Origin: an uncultured Oceanospirillaceae bacterium
GTDB taxonomy: Bacteria > Pseudomonadota > Gammaproteobacteria > Pseudomonadales > Balneatricaceae
Assembly: GCA_946221045.1 (NCBI GenBank)
Contig: CAMIIY010000123.1
Location: forward strand, 1-6,406
DNA: 6,406 nt
Direction: 5' to 3'
Shown here: positions 1-6,243 of the stretch, one piece after another
Numbering within the stretch: position 1 is the first letter of the stretch
How the letters are laid out: each line of letters opens with the position of its first letter
The notes under the pieces: generated by a model
The model's input: the letters and a program-made list of their open reading frames with translations, nothing else
The model's database searches: none
What the model was told of the DNA's origin: nothing
Program-made: the position numbers and the translations under genes

Positions 1-1
1 G

Positions 2-331
2 TGTGGCAGCCCGTGGGATGGCAAGCAGCCAGCGCCGGTCGGCAGTTTCAGTGCCAACCCCTGGGGCTTGCATGATATGACCGGCAATGTGGATGAATGG
101 GTCGCCGATTGTTACCGGGATCAGTACCCTGCGGCGTCCTCAGACAGCAAAGCTTTCCTCCGTAGCGGCTGCCAGCAACGAGTCATGCGGGGAGGGTCAT
201 GGTTTGAGATCGCTCGCCTGATCCGTCCCTCCAGCCGCTACCGACACCCGGCCGACAGCCATAGAAACAGCTGGGGCTTCAGGGTTGCCGTAGATTTGAG
301 CCAAAGTGCAAAGGACAGTGTCAATGAATAA
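2..331 (+). CDS. SUMF1/EgtB/PvdO-family (FGE-sulfatase fold) protein, C-terminal part, 5' truncated by window
   Basis: The last 109 residues of a longer protein are visible; its start lies left of the window. The family signatures are clear: a PVGSF segment followed by NPWGLHDMTGNVDEW (about visible residues 12-33), an RGGSW motif (63-67) and a terminal WGFRVA (91-96), all typical of the formylglycine-generating-enzyme domain (PF03781). In true aerobic FGE a pair of cysteines just after RGGS(Y/W) binds copper and does catalysis. Here the stretch after RGGSW runs FEIARLIRPSSRYRHP, with no cysteine, so sulfatase activation is unlikely. The rest of the family includes EgtB-like enzymes, PvdO and many non-catalytic or ligand-binding modules, and the fragment does not show which applies. 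N-terminal partner domains, if any, cannot be seen. The stop codon lies inside the start of the next gene (8-bp overlap), implying co-transcription and probably translational coupling with the DUF4139 gene. Confidence 0.88.
   Translation, partial: CGSPWDGKQPAPVGSFSANPWGLHDMTGNVDEWVADCYRDQYPAASSDSKAFLRSGCQQRVMRGGSWFEIARLIRPSSRYRHPADSHRNSWGFRVAVDLSQSAKDSVNE
310..315 (+). promoter_or_regulatory. Ribosome binding site setting the DUF4139 protein start at 324
   Basis: AAAGGA lies 8 nt upstream of the ATG at 324, inside the last codons of the preceding gene. It favours this ATG over the in-frame GTG at 306, which would place the site within the coding sequence and add six residues ahead of an otherwise normal signal peptide. 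Confidence 0.7.
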
Positions 332-1742
332 ACAAACGGTTTTGAAGATCGCTCTGGCCAGTGGATTACTGCTGCCGGTGATGCAGACAATGGCAACGGA
401 AACTGCGCATATCACCGCGGGCGACCGCAGCGGACTGGGGCTGACGCTCTATAACCAGAATCTGGGGTTGGTCCGGGACAGCCGGGCACTGCCAAAGCTC
501 AGGGCCGGTGAACAAATTATTCTGGAAGATGTCAGCCAGCAATTGCAGCCGGAGAGCCTGAGAATCGCCAACGCAGGTCAGGTGTTCGAGCAAAACCTGA
601 ATACCAACCTGCTGAATCAGAACAGTCTGTTACAGCACTACATCGGTAAGACCCTGCAGCTGGCCCGCTTAAATCCCGCCACCGGGCATGAAGAGATCAG
701 CCAGGTCACGCTGCTCAGCTTTGAGGGTAACCGTGCACTGATCAAGCAGGGTAATCGCTTTGAGACCATTCCCCTGAATCAGGAACAGTGGCGTTTTATC
801 TACCCGGCCCTGCCACAGCAGCTACTGACCAAACCCAGCCTGAGTTTTCGTACCGCCGGCACCGCCAAAGCACAGACTGCAGAGATCAGCTATCTGACCG
901 GTGGTCTGAACTGGAATATGGATTACCTGCTGACGCTCAATAGCGCGGGCACCGCCATTACGATTGATGGCATGGCCACCCTGCAAAACAACACCGGGGT
1001 TGATTACCCTGCCGCCCAGATCAGTTTGCTGGCCGGCACGGTGAATCAGCCCGACAACCCGCAATATAAGCGGCAGGGCATCGAAGCAATGCGCAGTCTC
1101 TCTGTTGCCGCCGATACGGCCGTCGCGCCGGAAACCCTGCAGGATTTCCACCTCTACACGCTACCCCGCTCAGTCGACCTTCTGAATGGCCAGCTTAAGC
1201 AGGTCTCTCTGGTCAATGCCAGCAATGTACCGGTGGAACGCAACTATCAGTATCAGTTTCTGGTGTACCCCACACTGGAGCGCAATCAGCACCGGGTAAA
1301 ACCCGATCTGGGCCTGCGTTTTAAAAATGACCAGAAAAGTCACCTGGGGTTTCCACTGCCCAGTGGCAATCTGCGCACCTTCAGCCCCGACAGTAACGGC
1401 CAGTTACAGTTTATTGGCGGGGGCAGCATTAACCATACCGGTGAAGATGAAACCGTCGAGATCATGCTGGGCAAAGCCTTTGATGTCAGTATTCATCGGC
1501 GTCAAACCCAGTTCAGCAAAACCTTTAACGGTTTTCAGGTTGAGCAGGAGTTACGCATTAGCAACACCCGCACCACTGCTGCCAAACTTGAACTGACCGC
1601 CAATTTCCCGCTCAGTTGGGAGATGCAGCGCAGCAGCCTGCCCTATGAAAAAGTACAGGGAGGCAGTGCACGATGGATGATCGAGGTGCCCGCCAAAGGG
1701 GATGCGGTTCTGACATTTTCTGTGCAGATGGAAAAACGCTAA
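324..1742 (+). CDS. Exported DUF4139 domain-containing protein
   Basis: This 472-residue protein begins with a standard Sec signal peptide: MNKQ, then a hydrophobic stretch at about residues 6-20, with likely cleavage near TMA-TE (after residue 24). No lipobox cysteine is seen, so a soluble periplasmic or secreted location is inferred. After the signal, the segment LTLYNQNLGLVRDSR followed by a conserved-looking AGEQ/LEDVSQQ region is the N-terminal beta module usual in this family. ISYLTGGLNWNMDYLLTL at residues 188-205 is the hallmark of DUF4139, whose beta-rich domain should fill most of the remainder to about residue 470. The long coiled coil found in the mucoidy-inhibitor-like branch of the family is not apparent. 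The molecular function of DUF4139 is not established. The start is chosen from the AAAAGGA-like site 8 nt upstream. The gene overlaps the SUMF1-fold gene by 8 bp, and its TAA overlaps the stop of the convergent Sel1 gene. Confidence 0.87.
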   Translation: MNKQTVLKIALASGLLLPVMQTMATETAHITAGDRSGLGLTLYNQNLGLVRDSRALPKLRAGEQIILEDVSQQLQPESLRIANAGQVFEQNLNTNLLNQNSLLQHYIGKTLQLARLNPATGHEEISQVTLLSFEGNRALIKQGNRFETIPLNQEQWRFIYPALPQQLLTKPSLSFRTAGTAKAQTAEISYLTGGLNWNMDYLLTLNSAGTAITIDGMATLQNNTGVDYPAAQISLLAGTVNQPDNPQYKRQGIEAMRSLSVAADTAVAPETLQDFHLYTLPRSVDLLNGQLKQVSLVNASNVPVERNYQYQFLVYPTLERNQHRVKPDLGLRFKNDQKSHLGFPLPSGNLRTFSPDSNGQLQFIGGGSINHTGEDETVEIMLGKAFDVSIHRRQTQFSKTFNGFQVEQELRISNTRTTAAKLELTANFPLSWEMQRSSLPYEKVQGGSARWMIEVPAKGDAVLTFSVQMEKR

Positions 1743-2227
1743 CTCTGGGCCTGATCAGGTATGAGTCTCTGCTGCCGCCAGTAACGTGCGGCAGCTTCAT
1801 CGGCGGGTTCACCCAGTTCACCCTGTTCAAACACATCAATCAGTCTGTTTACCGCCAGCGGGTGCTGCTGTTCCGCCGCCATACGGTAATAGCGTAGCGC
1901 CATTACCGGGTCAGGCTGAAAGTAGTGTTCATACCCGGTCTCAAAAATACGCCCCATCTGATACTGGGATTTCTCATCGCCCAGCTCAGCTGCCTGCTGG
2001 ATGTAGATACCGCCCTGAACCCGGCTTTGAATCCCGTCACCCCTGAAATGCAGCAGGTGACCATAGAGGGAGAGAGCCGGGCGATAACCGTTATCCGCCG
2101 CAAAACGAAACAGCTTCATAATCCGGTGGTGACGTTTTTCTGATGACCGGGCCAGAGGACTGTGAAACAACCCTTTTGCCAACCAGAACACCGGCGGTGC
2201 CAGAAGGCGGTTGATCGCGGATTTCAT
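1739..2227 (-). CDS. Sel1-like repeat (tetratricopeptide-type) protein
   Basis: This is a 162-residue protein made almost entirely of Sel1-type helical pairs. Repeats are visible at about residues 49-83 (ALSLYGHLLHFRGDG... ending YIQQAAELGD), 84-121 (SQYQMGRIFETGYEH... ending ALRYYRMAAEQQH) and 122-153 (a degenerate third repeat ending AARYWRQQ). A probable partial first unit (FRFAADNGY) lies around 40-48. The N-terminus (INRLLAPPVFWLAKGLFHSP) is mildly hydrophobic and could be a weak membrane-associated helix or just a capping helix; it is not a convincing signal peptide. Sel1 repeats act as protein-protein interaction scaffolds, and nothing here identifies the partner. The ATG at 2227 is preceded by GGAG with 5-nt spacing. 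An upstream in-frame start at 2290 would add 21 residues without such a site. It is divergent from cysK and convergent with the DUF4139 gene, sharing CTAA at the stops. Confidence 0.83.
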   Translation of the reverse strand: MKSAINRLLAPPVFWLAKGLFHSPLARSSEKRHHRIMKLFRFAADNGYRPALSLYGHLLHFRGDGIQSRVQGGIYIQQAAELGDEKSQYQMGRIFETGYEHYFQPDPVMALRYYRMAAEQQHPLAVNRLIDVFEQGELGEPADEAAARYWRQQRLIPDQAQS

Positions 2228-2232
2228 GCTTT

Positions 2233-2236
2233 CTCC
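2233..2236 (-). promoter_or_regulatory. Ribosome binding site deciding the Sel1 protein start
   Basis: On the minus strand GGAG precedes the ATG at 2227 with 5-nt spacing (GGAGAAAGC-ATG). The longer reading from 2290 has no comparable site, so the shorter protein is preferred. Confidence 0.65.
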
Positions 2237-2298
2237 ATCAGTCCATAGCAGGCATTTCACTGTAGCAAAAAGGCGGCAAACTCTCAGCACGCGTCACT

Positions 2299-2319
2299 AA
2301 AAACGCCTCCCAACAGGCG
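2299..2319 (-). terminator. Possible intrinsic terminator or attenuator hairpin in the Sel1 gene leader
   Basis: Read on the minus strand, CGCCT and AGGCG form a 5-bp GC-rich stem around a 6-nt loop and are followed directly by five T residues (plus-strand A-run 2299-2303). The stem is short, so strength is uncertain. It sits upstream of the Sel1 coding sequence, so it would end or attenuate leftward transcripts starting near the cysK promoter rather than end a gene. Confidence 0.35.
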
Positions 2320-2339
2320 AGATTTTCTACGCTCACTAC

Positions 2340-2345
2340 TATACT
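2340..2345 (+). promoter_or_regulatory. Candidate -10 element upstream of cysK (distal)
   Basis: TATACT is a good sigma70-type -10 hexamer, but no good -35 lies 16-18 bp upstream. Activator-dependent promoters, such as the CysB-controlled ones known for cysK in enterobacteria, often lack a good -35, so this is possible. A start near 2352 would fall inside the palindrome at 2351-2362. The overlapping minus-strand hexamer TATAGT (2338-2343) could serve the Sel1 gene in the other direction. Confidence 0.3.
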
Positions 2346-2350
2346 GTTAT

Positions 2351-2362
2351 ACCCACGTGGGT
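2351..2362. repeat. Perfect 12-bp palindrome ACCCACGTGGGT, candidate operator
   Basis: ACCCACGTGGGT equals its own reverse complement over all 12 bases, with flanking bases that do not extend the symmetry. It lies between two candidate -10 hexamers and about 49 bp before the cysK start. The position suits a dimeric regulator, but the motif was not matched to a known one and it does not look like a CysB site, which is longer and less symmetric. Confidence 0.5.
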
Positions 2363-2378
2363 TTTTATTCTGCCCTTG

Positions 2379-2384
2379 TATAAA
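2379..2384 (+). promoter_or_regulatory. Candidate -10 element upstream of cysK (proximal)
   Basis: TATAAA preceded by TG at a near-extended position is the second candidate. It would start transcription around 2391 and give a leader of roughly 20 nt to the ATG at 2411. A -35 match is absent at the expected distance, where the right half of the palindrome sits. Confidence 0.3.
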
Positions 2385-2410
2385 AAACATAACACCACAG
2401 AGAAATGATC

Positions 2411-3379
2411 ATGAAGATCTACGCTGATAACTCCCTCACAATCGGCAACACACCGCTGGTTCATCTGAAACGTCTGGCACCTGATGCCAATATCTATGCC
2501 AAAATCGAATCACGTAATCCCGCCGGTTCCGTAAAGTGCCGTATTGGTGCCAGTATGATCTGGTCGGCCGAGCAGAAAGGCCTGCTCAAACCCGGCGTTA
2601 CTCTGGTCGAGCCCACCAGCGGCAATACGGGCATCGCTCTGGCGTTTGTTGCCGCATCACGCGGTTACGACATTATCTTCACCATGCCCTCTTCCATGAG
2701 CCTTGAGCGCCGGAAGATCATGAAAGCATTAGGTGCACAGATTGTTCTGACTGAACCGCCAAAAGGCATGAAGGGCGCGATTGCCAAAGCACAGGAGATC
2801 GTCGATAGCGATCCGGATAAATATCTGATGCTGCAACAGTTTGAAAACCCGGCCAACCCCGATATTCATGAAAAAACAACAGGCCCTGAGATCTGGAATG
2901 ATACCGATGGCACCATCGATGTTCTGGTTGCAGGCGTGGGTACCGGCGGCACTATCACCGGGGTCAGCCGTTACATCAAGCAAGAAAAAGGCAAAGCAAT
3001 CAGCTCCATTGCGGTTGAGCCGGTAGACTCCCCGGTCATCAGCCAGACCCTGCGTGGCGAAGAGGCCACCCCGGCACCGCATAAAATTCAGGGTATCGGC
3101 GCGGGCTTTGTACCTAAAAACCTGGATCTGGAGCTGGTTGATCAGGTAGAACAGGTCAGTAACGATGACGCCATTGCCACCGCCCGACTGCTGATGGAAA
3201 AAGAAGGCATTCTGGCGGGGATCTCTTGCGGTGCCGCTACCTGTGCAGCCCTGCGTATCGCACAACAACCTGAATACAAAGGCAAGAATATTGTGGTCAT
3301 TCTGCCTGACTCGGGTGAGCGCTACCTCTCTTCAGCGCTGTTTGAAGGCATCTTTACCGAAAACGAACTGACCCAGTAA
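2411..3379 (+). CDS. cysK: Cysteine synthase A (O-acetylserine sulfhydrylase)
   Basis: This cytosolic PLP enzyme makes L-cysteine and acetate from O-acetylserine and sulfide, the last step of assimilatory cysteine synthesis. The 322-residue product matches E. coli CysK (323) throughout, opening with [15 protein letters not shown]. The PLP lysine is K42 in [14 protein letters not shown]. The substrate loop is TSGNTG (69-74), the phosphate-binding loop GTGGT (177-181), and the pyridine-binding serine appears to be S272 in GISCGAA, where the usual second serine is cysteine. The [17 protein letters not shown] block (146-162) and intact length separate it from CysM-type enzymes. The ATG at 2411 is preferred because AGAGAA lies 6 nt ahead of it; the in-frame ATG at 2405 directly abuts that site and would add only Met-Ile. 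The gene is followed by its own terminator. Control by CysB is known in enterobacteria but is not demonstrable here. Confidence 0.97.
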   Translation: MKIYADNSLTIGNTPLVHLKRLAPDANIYAKIESRNPAGSVKCRIGASMIWSAEQKGLLKPGVTLVEPTSGNTGIALAFVAASRGYDIIFTMPSSMSLERRKIMKALGAQIVLTEPPKGMKGAIAKAQEIVDSDPDKYLMLQQFENPANPDIHEKTTGPEIWNDTDGTIDVLVAGVGTGGTITGVSRYIKQEKGKAISSIAVEPVDSPVISQTLRGEEATPAPHKIQGIGAGFVPKNLDLELVDQVEQVSNDDAIATARLLMEKEGILAGISCGAATCAALRIAQQPEYKGKNIVVILPDSGERYLSSALFEGIFTENELTQ

Positions 3380-3392
3380 ACTGTCCTCTTTG

Positions 3393-3420
3393 ACCATGGC
3401 TCAACAGAGCCATGGTTTTC
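3393..3420 (+). terminator. Rho-independent terminator after cysK
   Basis: A perfect 10-bp stem (3393-3402 pairing with 3407-3416), built on ACCATGGCTC and its complement, closes an AACA tetraloop and runs into TTTTC, then a T-rich CTGTTGT stretch. It begins 13 nt after the cysK stop. On the opposite strand there is no T-run, so it should act only in the cysK direction. The U-tract is short, so some read-through is likely. Confidence 0.8.
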
Positions 3421-3450
3421 TGTTGTCTGAAATATTGTCGGATTCTGAAC

Positions 3451-4389
3451 GTGCAATCACTGTTTTTGCCCGGTGGGCTGGTATTAAGTTTTATTGTTGC
3501 CTGGTGGCTGCCTGAACCGGGTAGCCAGTTGAAAGACCTGGGGCTAATTCCATGGATGGTGGTCACCATCTTTCTGGTGAACGGTTACCAAACCAATCTG
3601 AAAGAGTTACCCAGAGACCGACAGTTTATCTATGCGCTGATCGTCGCCGGTATCATGGCACTGCTGGTTGCGCCGCTGATTGGACTGGGTGTCACCCAGT
3701 TGCTGGCGTTGCCCGCCGGACTGGCCCTTGGCATTCTGGTTAAAGCCGCAGTGCCCCCCACCCTGTCGACCTGCATTGTGATGACCCAGCTCAGTAACGG
3801 CTATCCGCTCTGGGCACTGATCATTACCGTGGTACTGAATCTGATTGGGGTATTTACCCTGCCCTTTATGCTGGGCCTGACACTGGATACACAGGGCGGC
3901 CTTGAGATTGACCCCCTGCCATTGCTGAAATCACTGGTGCTTCTGGTACTGATACCGTTCCTGGCGGGACTCATTCTGCGCAGGCTACTGTCAGTGGATC
4001 CTGGACATCTCCTGTTACGCTATCTGCCCTCAAGCTGCATTGTCCTGACGGTCTGGATGGCACTGTCCAGCTCCCACGACATCTTTCAGACCCTCGAGCT
4101 GAACGTACTCTGGCAGATTATACTGGCCACCTGGTTAATACACTTCAGCCTGATGGCACTGGCGTACCTCTCCAGCCGGGTGTTACAACTCGACCCGCGG
4201 GCACGTATTGCCATGTTGTTTACGGTGTCGCAGAAAACCCTGCCGGTCGCAATCAGTGTGTTGGCAGCACTGGATCAGACACTGCCAATCGGGGAGGCGA
4301 TTCTGGCCTGTGTCCTGTTCCATTTCCTGATGTTATTTACCGATTCACTGCTGGAGCCAAAACTACGCTTACCGGCCCTCGCCAAGTAA
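3451..4389 (+). CDS. Bile acid:sodium symporter-like (SBF-like, SLC10A7/YfeH-type) inner-membrane protein
   Basis: The product is about 312 residues and almost entirely hydrophobic, with roughly ten probable membrane helices, the usual number for the BASS/SBF superfamily. Two family landmarks stand out. One is the first crossover region, AVPPTLSTCIVMTQLSNGYPL (about 100-120), followed by a helix ending GVFTLPFML. The other is SQKTLPVAI (about 260-268), matching the SQKTL motif of the SLC10A7/YfeH-type subgroup (PF13593). The substrate is unknown; bile acid transport should not be assumed. The start is uncertain. An in-frame ATG at 3412 lies inside the cysK terminator stem and would add CCLKYC-like residues before the first helix. 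The GTG at 3451 has a weak GGA 8 nt upstream and begins just before the first helix, so it is preferred. Its 3' end overlaps the convergent peroxidase gene by 21 bp. Confidence 0.85.
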   Translation: MQSLFLPGGLVLSFIVAWWLPEPGSQLKDLGLIPWMVVTIFLVNGYQTNLKELPRDRQFIYALIVAGIMALLVAPLIGLGVTQLLALPAGLALGILVKAAVPPTLSTCIVMTQLSNGYPLWALIITVVLNLIGVFTLPFMLGLTLDTQGGLEIDPLPLLKSLVLLVLIPFLAGLILRRLLSVDPGHLLLRYLPSSCIVLTVWMALSSSHDIFQTLELNVLWQIILATWLIHFSLMALAYLSSRVLQLDPRARIAMLFTVSQKTLPVAISVLAALDQTLPIGEAILACVLFHFLMLFTDSLLEPKLRLPALAK

Positions 4390-5298
4390 GCGCAACAGTT
4401 TGGGGGATGGGGCAAAAAACGATTGCCCCGTAACAGCCCGGGTATAACGTAACAGATGATCGGTATGCCCCTCGCCATCACCCTGGATCATGCTTTCCAG
4501 CATCAGGGTAAATGGCGCTGGCGAGCGACAGTAACTGGCAAACATCAGGCCTGCCTGCTCACTGTCACCATAAGGCAGACTGTGGCGCAGAATCTCTATC
4601 GAGTTACCGTTCTCATCCTTCAGCGAGGTACGTTTGGTATGTGCGGTCAGCGGTTTATCTGCTGAGGCGTATTCAATATTGTCATCCCGGGTACGCCCGA
4701 AGGTGTCTTCCTGAGTTTTCAGACTCTGTTGCTGCCATAAGGCAAGATTGTGCACATAACGCTGCAGATGAATATAACTGCCACCGGAAAACTCGGCATC
4801 TTCATCACCCACCACGGCCACATCAATCCGGTCATCTCCCTGCGGGTTTTCTGTGCCATCGACAAAACCGGTGAGATCACGGGCATCCATAAAACGAAAG
4901 CAGTTCACTTCCTCCACCCGCTCCACGGTGGTAGCAAAGCAGGTCCGCAGCGTATGGGCGAGCATAAAGTTCAGATCCGGTTCGGAAGAACGGATATGAA
5001 ACAGCAGATCAACCGGCGTTGAAGGTGCCAGCAAAGGGCCGTTTTCAAAGGTCGGAAAGGGTTCCAGTTCTGCCGGTCTTGCAGAAAACAGCTTATCCCA
5101 GTAACAGCTGCCCACGGCTGCTACCAGATGCAGATCCGCTTCCGGGAAGCGGTCGCGAAACTCTGCCAGCAGGTCCGGCACTTCGGACAGCACCTGCCGA
5201 ATCGTATGCACGGCATTCGACTCATGGCTCTGGTTAAACGTCAGAAAGATGGCGGCGGGGCTGGCCTCGGCGACAACGCCACTTTGAAAACTGCTCAT
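4369..5298 (-). CDS. Dyp-type haem peroxidase, YfeX-like
   Basis: This 309-residue protein is a full-length member of the dye-decolorizing peroxidase family, closest by eye to E. coli YfeX. These enzymes use haem b and hydrogen peroxide to oxidise bulky substrates such as dyes or porphyrinogens; the physiological substrate is generally unsettled. The signature GFVDGTENP sits at residues 144-152 with the catalytic aspartate at D147. The probable proximal haem ligand is H220 in the TAHTKRTSL segment, and the distal arginine is R238 in ILRHSLPYG; spacing of the three matches YfeX closely. No signal peptide is present, so it is cytosolic, and no obvious encapsulin-targeting tail follows the final helix (APSPKLLRLLGEGR). 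The ATG at 5298 has AGGA 8 nt upstream. A TTG at 5304 is in frame but only 2 nt from AGGAAC. The gene lies 75 bp downstream of sseA on the same strand. Confidence 0.94.
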   Translation of the reverse strand: MSSFQSGVVAEASPAAIFLTFNQSHESNAVHTIRQVLSEVPDLLAEFRDRFPEADLHLVAAVGSCYWDKLFSARPAELEPFPTFENGPLLAPSTPVDLLFHIRSSEPDLNFMLAHTLRTCFATTVERVEEVNCFRFMDARDLTGFVDGTENPQGDDRIDVAVVGDEDAEFSGGSYIHLQRYVHNLALWQQQSLKTQEDTFGRTRDDNIEYASADKPLTAHTKRTSLKDENGNSIEILRHSLPYGDSEQAGLMFASYCRSPAPFTLMLESMIQGDGEGHTDHLLRYTRAVTGQSFFAPSPKLLRLLGEGR

Positions 5299-5357
5299 AT
5301 CCAAGTTCCTTATTCCGGAAACCGTTACCCAATACGTTTTTTAATAAGTTGCCGGAT

Positions 5358-5363
5358 AGTATA
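5358..5363 (-). promoter_or_regulatory. Weak -10 candidate for the Dyp peroxidase gene
   Basis: On the minus strand TATACT lies just after the sseA stop and about 60 nt before the peroxidase ATG. The hexamer 17 bp upstream (within the sseA end) is a poor -35. It is reported because the 75-bp gap has no terminator hairpin, leaving open either read-through from sseA or this separate start. Confidence 0.25.
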
Positions 5364-5373
5364 GAAAAAGATT

Positions 5374-6222
5374 TTAACCCAGCGCCACCGGACGCGTGTC
5401 ATCCCGAATCCATTCACTCCAGGACCCAGGATACAGGCGAGAACCAGACAGGCCTGCATGCTCCATCGACAGCAGATTATGACAGGCAGTCACCCCGGAA
5501 CCACACATATGCACTACCTGCTCAGGCGACAGATCCACCAGCAATGCAAGCCACTCGTCTCTTAATTGCTGACGGGATTTAAACCGCCCCTGCAATAAAT
5601 TATCCGTCAGCGGTCGGTTCAGTGCGCCCGGCACATGACCTGCGACTGGGTCAATGGGCTCCGCTTCGCCCCGAAACCGCGGTGCCGCTCTGGCATCCAC
5701 CAGAACACAGTTTTGGCTTTCCAGTTGCTGGATCAGTTGTGTGGTTGTCAGTGCCATCTCAGGGCGGGACGGTCGTGCCTTGCCGGTCTGACTCAGGGTC
5801 GCCGGCATCACTCTGGAGAGTTCACCGCCAATACTTTCCCAGGCTTCCAGACCGCCATCGAGCACAGCAACCGCCTCATGGCCCAGCCAGCGCAACAGCC
5901 ACCAGGCGCGTGCAGCCATAGCACCACCACAGTCATCATAAACAAGCACCTGATGGGCTGGGGTCAGGCCATAACTGGTAAGAATCGTACTCAGCAGGGT
6001 TGGGTCAGGCAGCGGGTGACGGCCGCTTTGCGCCGTCACCGGGGAAGAGAGGTGGCGCTCAAGGTCAAGGAAGAACGCGCCGGGCAGATGTCCGTCGCTG
6101 TAGGCTGTCAGGCCCGCCTGCGGGTCCGCCAGATTAAACCGGCAATCCAGCAACAACCAGCCACTCGGGTCTTCATTCAATGTCTGAAACAGGGTTTCAG
6201 CATCTACCAGCGTACGGTACAT
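5374..6222 (-). CDS. sseA: 3-mercaptopyruvate sulfurtransferase-type two-domain rhodanese (SseA-like)
   Basis: The 282-residue product has two tandem rhodanese domains, about residues 5-130 and 157-278, and matches E. coli SseA (281) in length and layout. The N-terminal domain is the structural, catalytically inactive one (VYDDCGGAMAARAWW, 94-108, then LDGGLEAW). The C-terminal domain carries the persulfide-forming cysteine, C240, in CGSGVTAC. The CGSG(V)TA loop marks 3-mercaptopyruvate sulfurtransferases, whereas thiosulfate-type rhodaneses have a CRKG-type loop. GHVPGALN at 195-202 is the conserved CH2-like motif of the second domain. The enzyme moves sulfur from 3-mercaptopyruvate, a cysteine breakdown product, to thiols or cyanide. 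The start is well supported: GGGAGG lies 6 nt upstream of the ATG. It lies 21 nt after the upstream partial gene, probably in one operon. A cysteine residue at position 98 in the inactive domain is probably incidental. Confidence 0.92.
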   Translation of the reverse strand: MYRTLVDAETLFQTLNEDPSGWLLLDCRFNLADPQAGLTAYSDGHLPGAFFLDLERHLSSPVTAQSGRHPLPDPTLLSTILTSYGLTPAHQVLVYDDCGGAMAARAWWLLRWLGHEAVAVLDGGLEAWESIGGELSRVMPATLSQTGKARPSRPEMALTTTQLIQQLESQNCVLVDARAAPRFRGEAEPIDPVAGHVPGALNRPLTDNLLQGRFKSRQQLRDEWLALLVDLSPEQVVHMCGSGVTACHNLLSMEHAGLSGSRLYPGSWSEWIRDDTRPVALG

Positions 6223-6228
6223 GATACG

Positions 6229-6234
6229 CCTCCC
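6229..6234 (-). promoter_or_regulatory. Strong ribosome binding site of sseA
   Basis: GGGAGG on the minus strand lies 6 nt before the ATG at 6222. It is the best Shine-Dalgarno match in the window and fixes the sseA start in the short gap after the upstream gene. Confidence 0.75.
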
Positions 6235-6243
6235 AATACAGGG

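Larger units (their letters stand above)
2228..2410. other. Divergent intergenic region between the Sel1 gene and cysK
   Basis: This 183-bp stretch must carry the control signals for two divergent genes. It contains a 12-bp perfect palindrome (2351-2362), a minus-strand hairpin followed by T residues (2299-2319), and several AT-rich -10-like hexamers. No credible gene was seen on either strand. A five-codon ATG-to-TGA reading just before the Sel1 start on the minus strand is too short to count. Confidence 0.8.

Noticed and set aside
306..326. GTG at 306 as start of the DUF4139 protein
   Set aside because: The good AAAGGA site at 310-315 serves the ATG at 324, and starting there gives a normal signal peptide.
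2729..3268. Minus-strand open frame of 179 codons opposite cysK
   Set aside because: It is antisense to strongly conserved cysK coding sequence, with no ribosome binding site or family resemblance.
4369..4420. Encapsulin-targeting tail on the Dyp peroxidase
   Set aside because: The C-terminus ends in the normal YfeX-type helix without the extended glycine-rich linker and short hydrophobic cargo motif, and no encapsulin gene is present in the window.
4512..4874. Plus-strand open frame of 120 codons opposite the Dyp peroxidase
   Set aside because: It lies within the conserved peroxidase gene, and its translation is Cys/His/Arg-rich without domain features.
5313..5320. Palindrome TTCCGGAA before the peroxidase gene as an operator
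   Set aside because: Eight bases of symmetry are expected by chance in a window this size, and it lies in the leader close to the ribosome binding site with no second copy seen.
2411..6222. A single sulfur-metabolism gene cluster linking cysK, the transporter, the peroxidase and sseA
   Set aside because: The genes lie on opposite strands with a terminator after cysK. Only cysK and sseA have clear sulfur roles, so a functional cluster is not supported.
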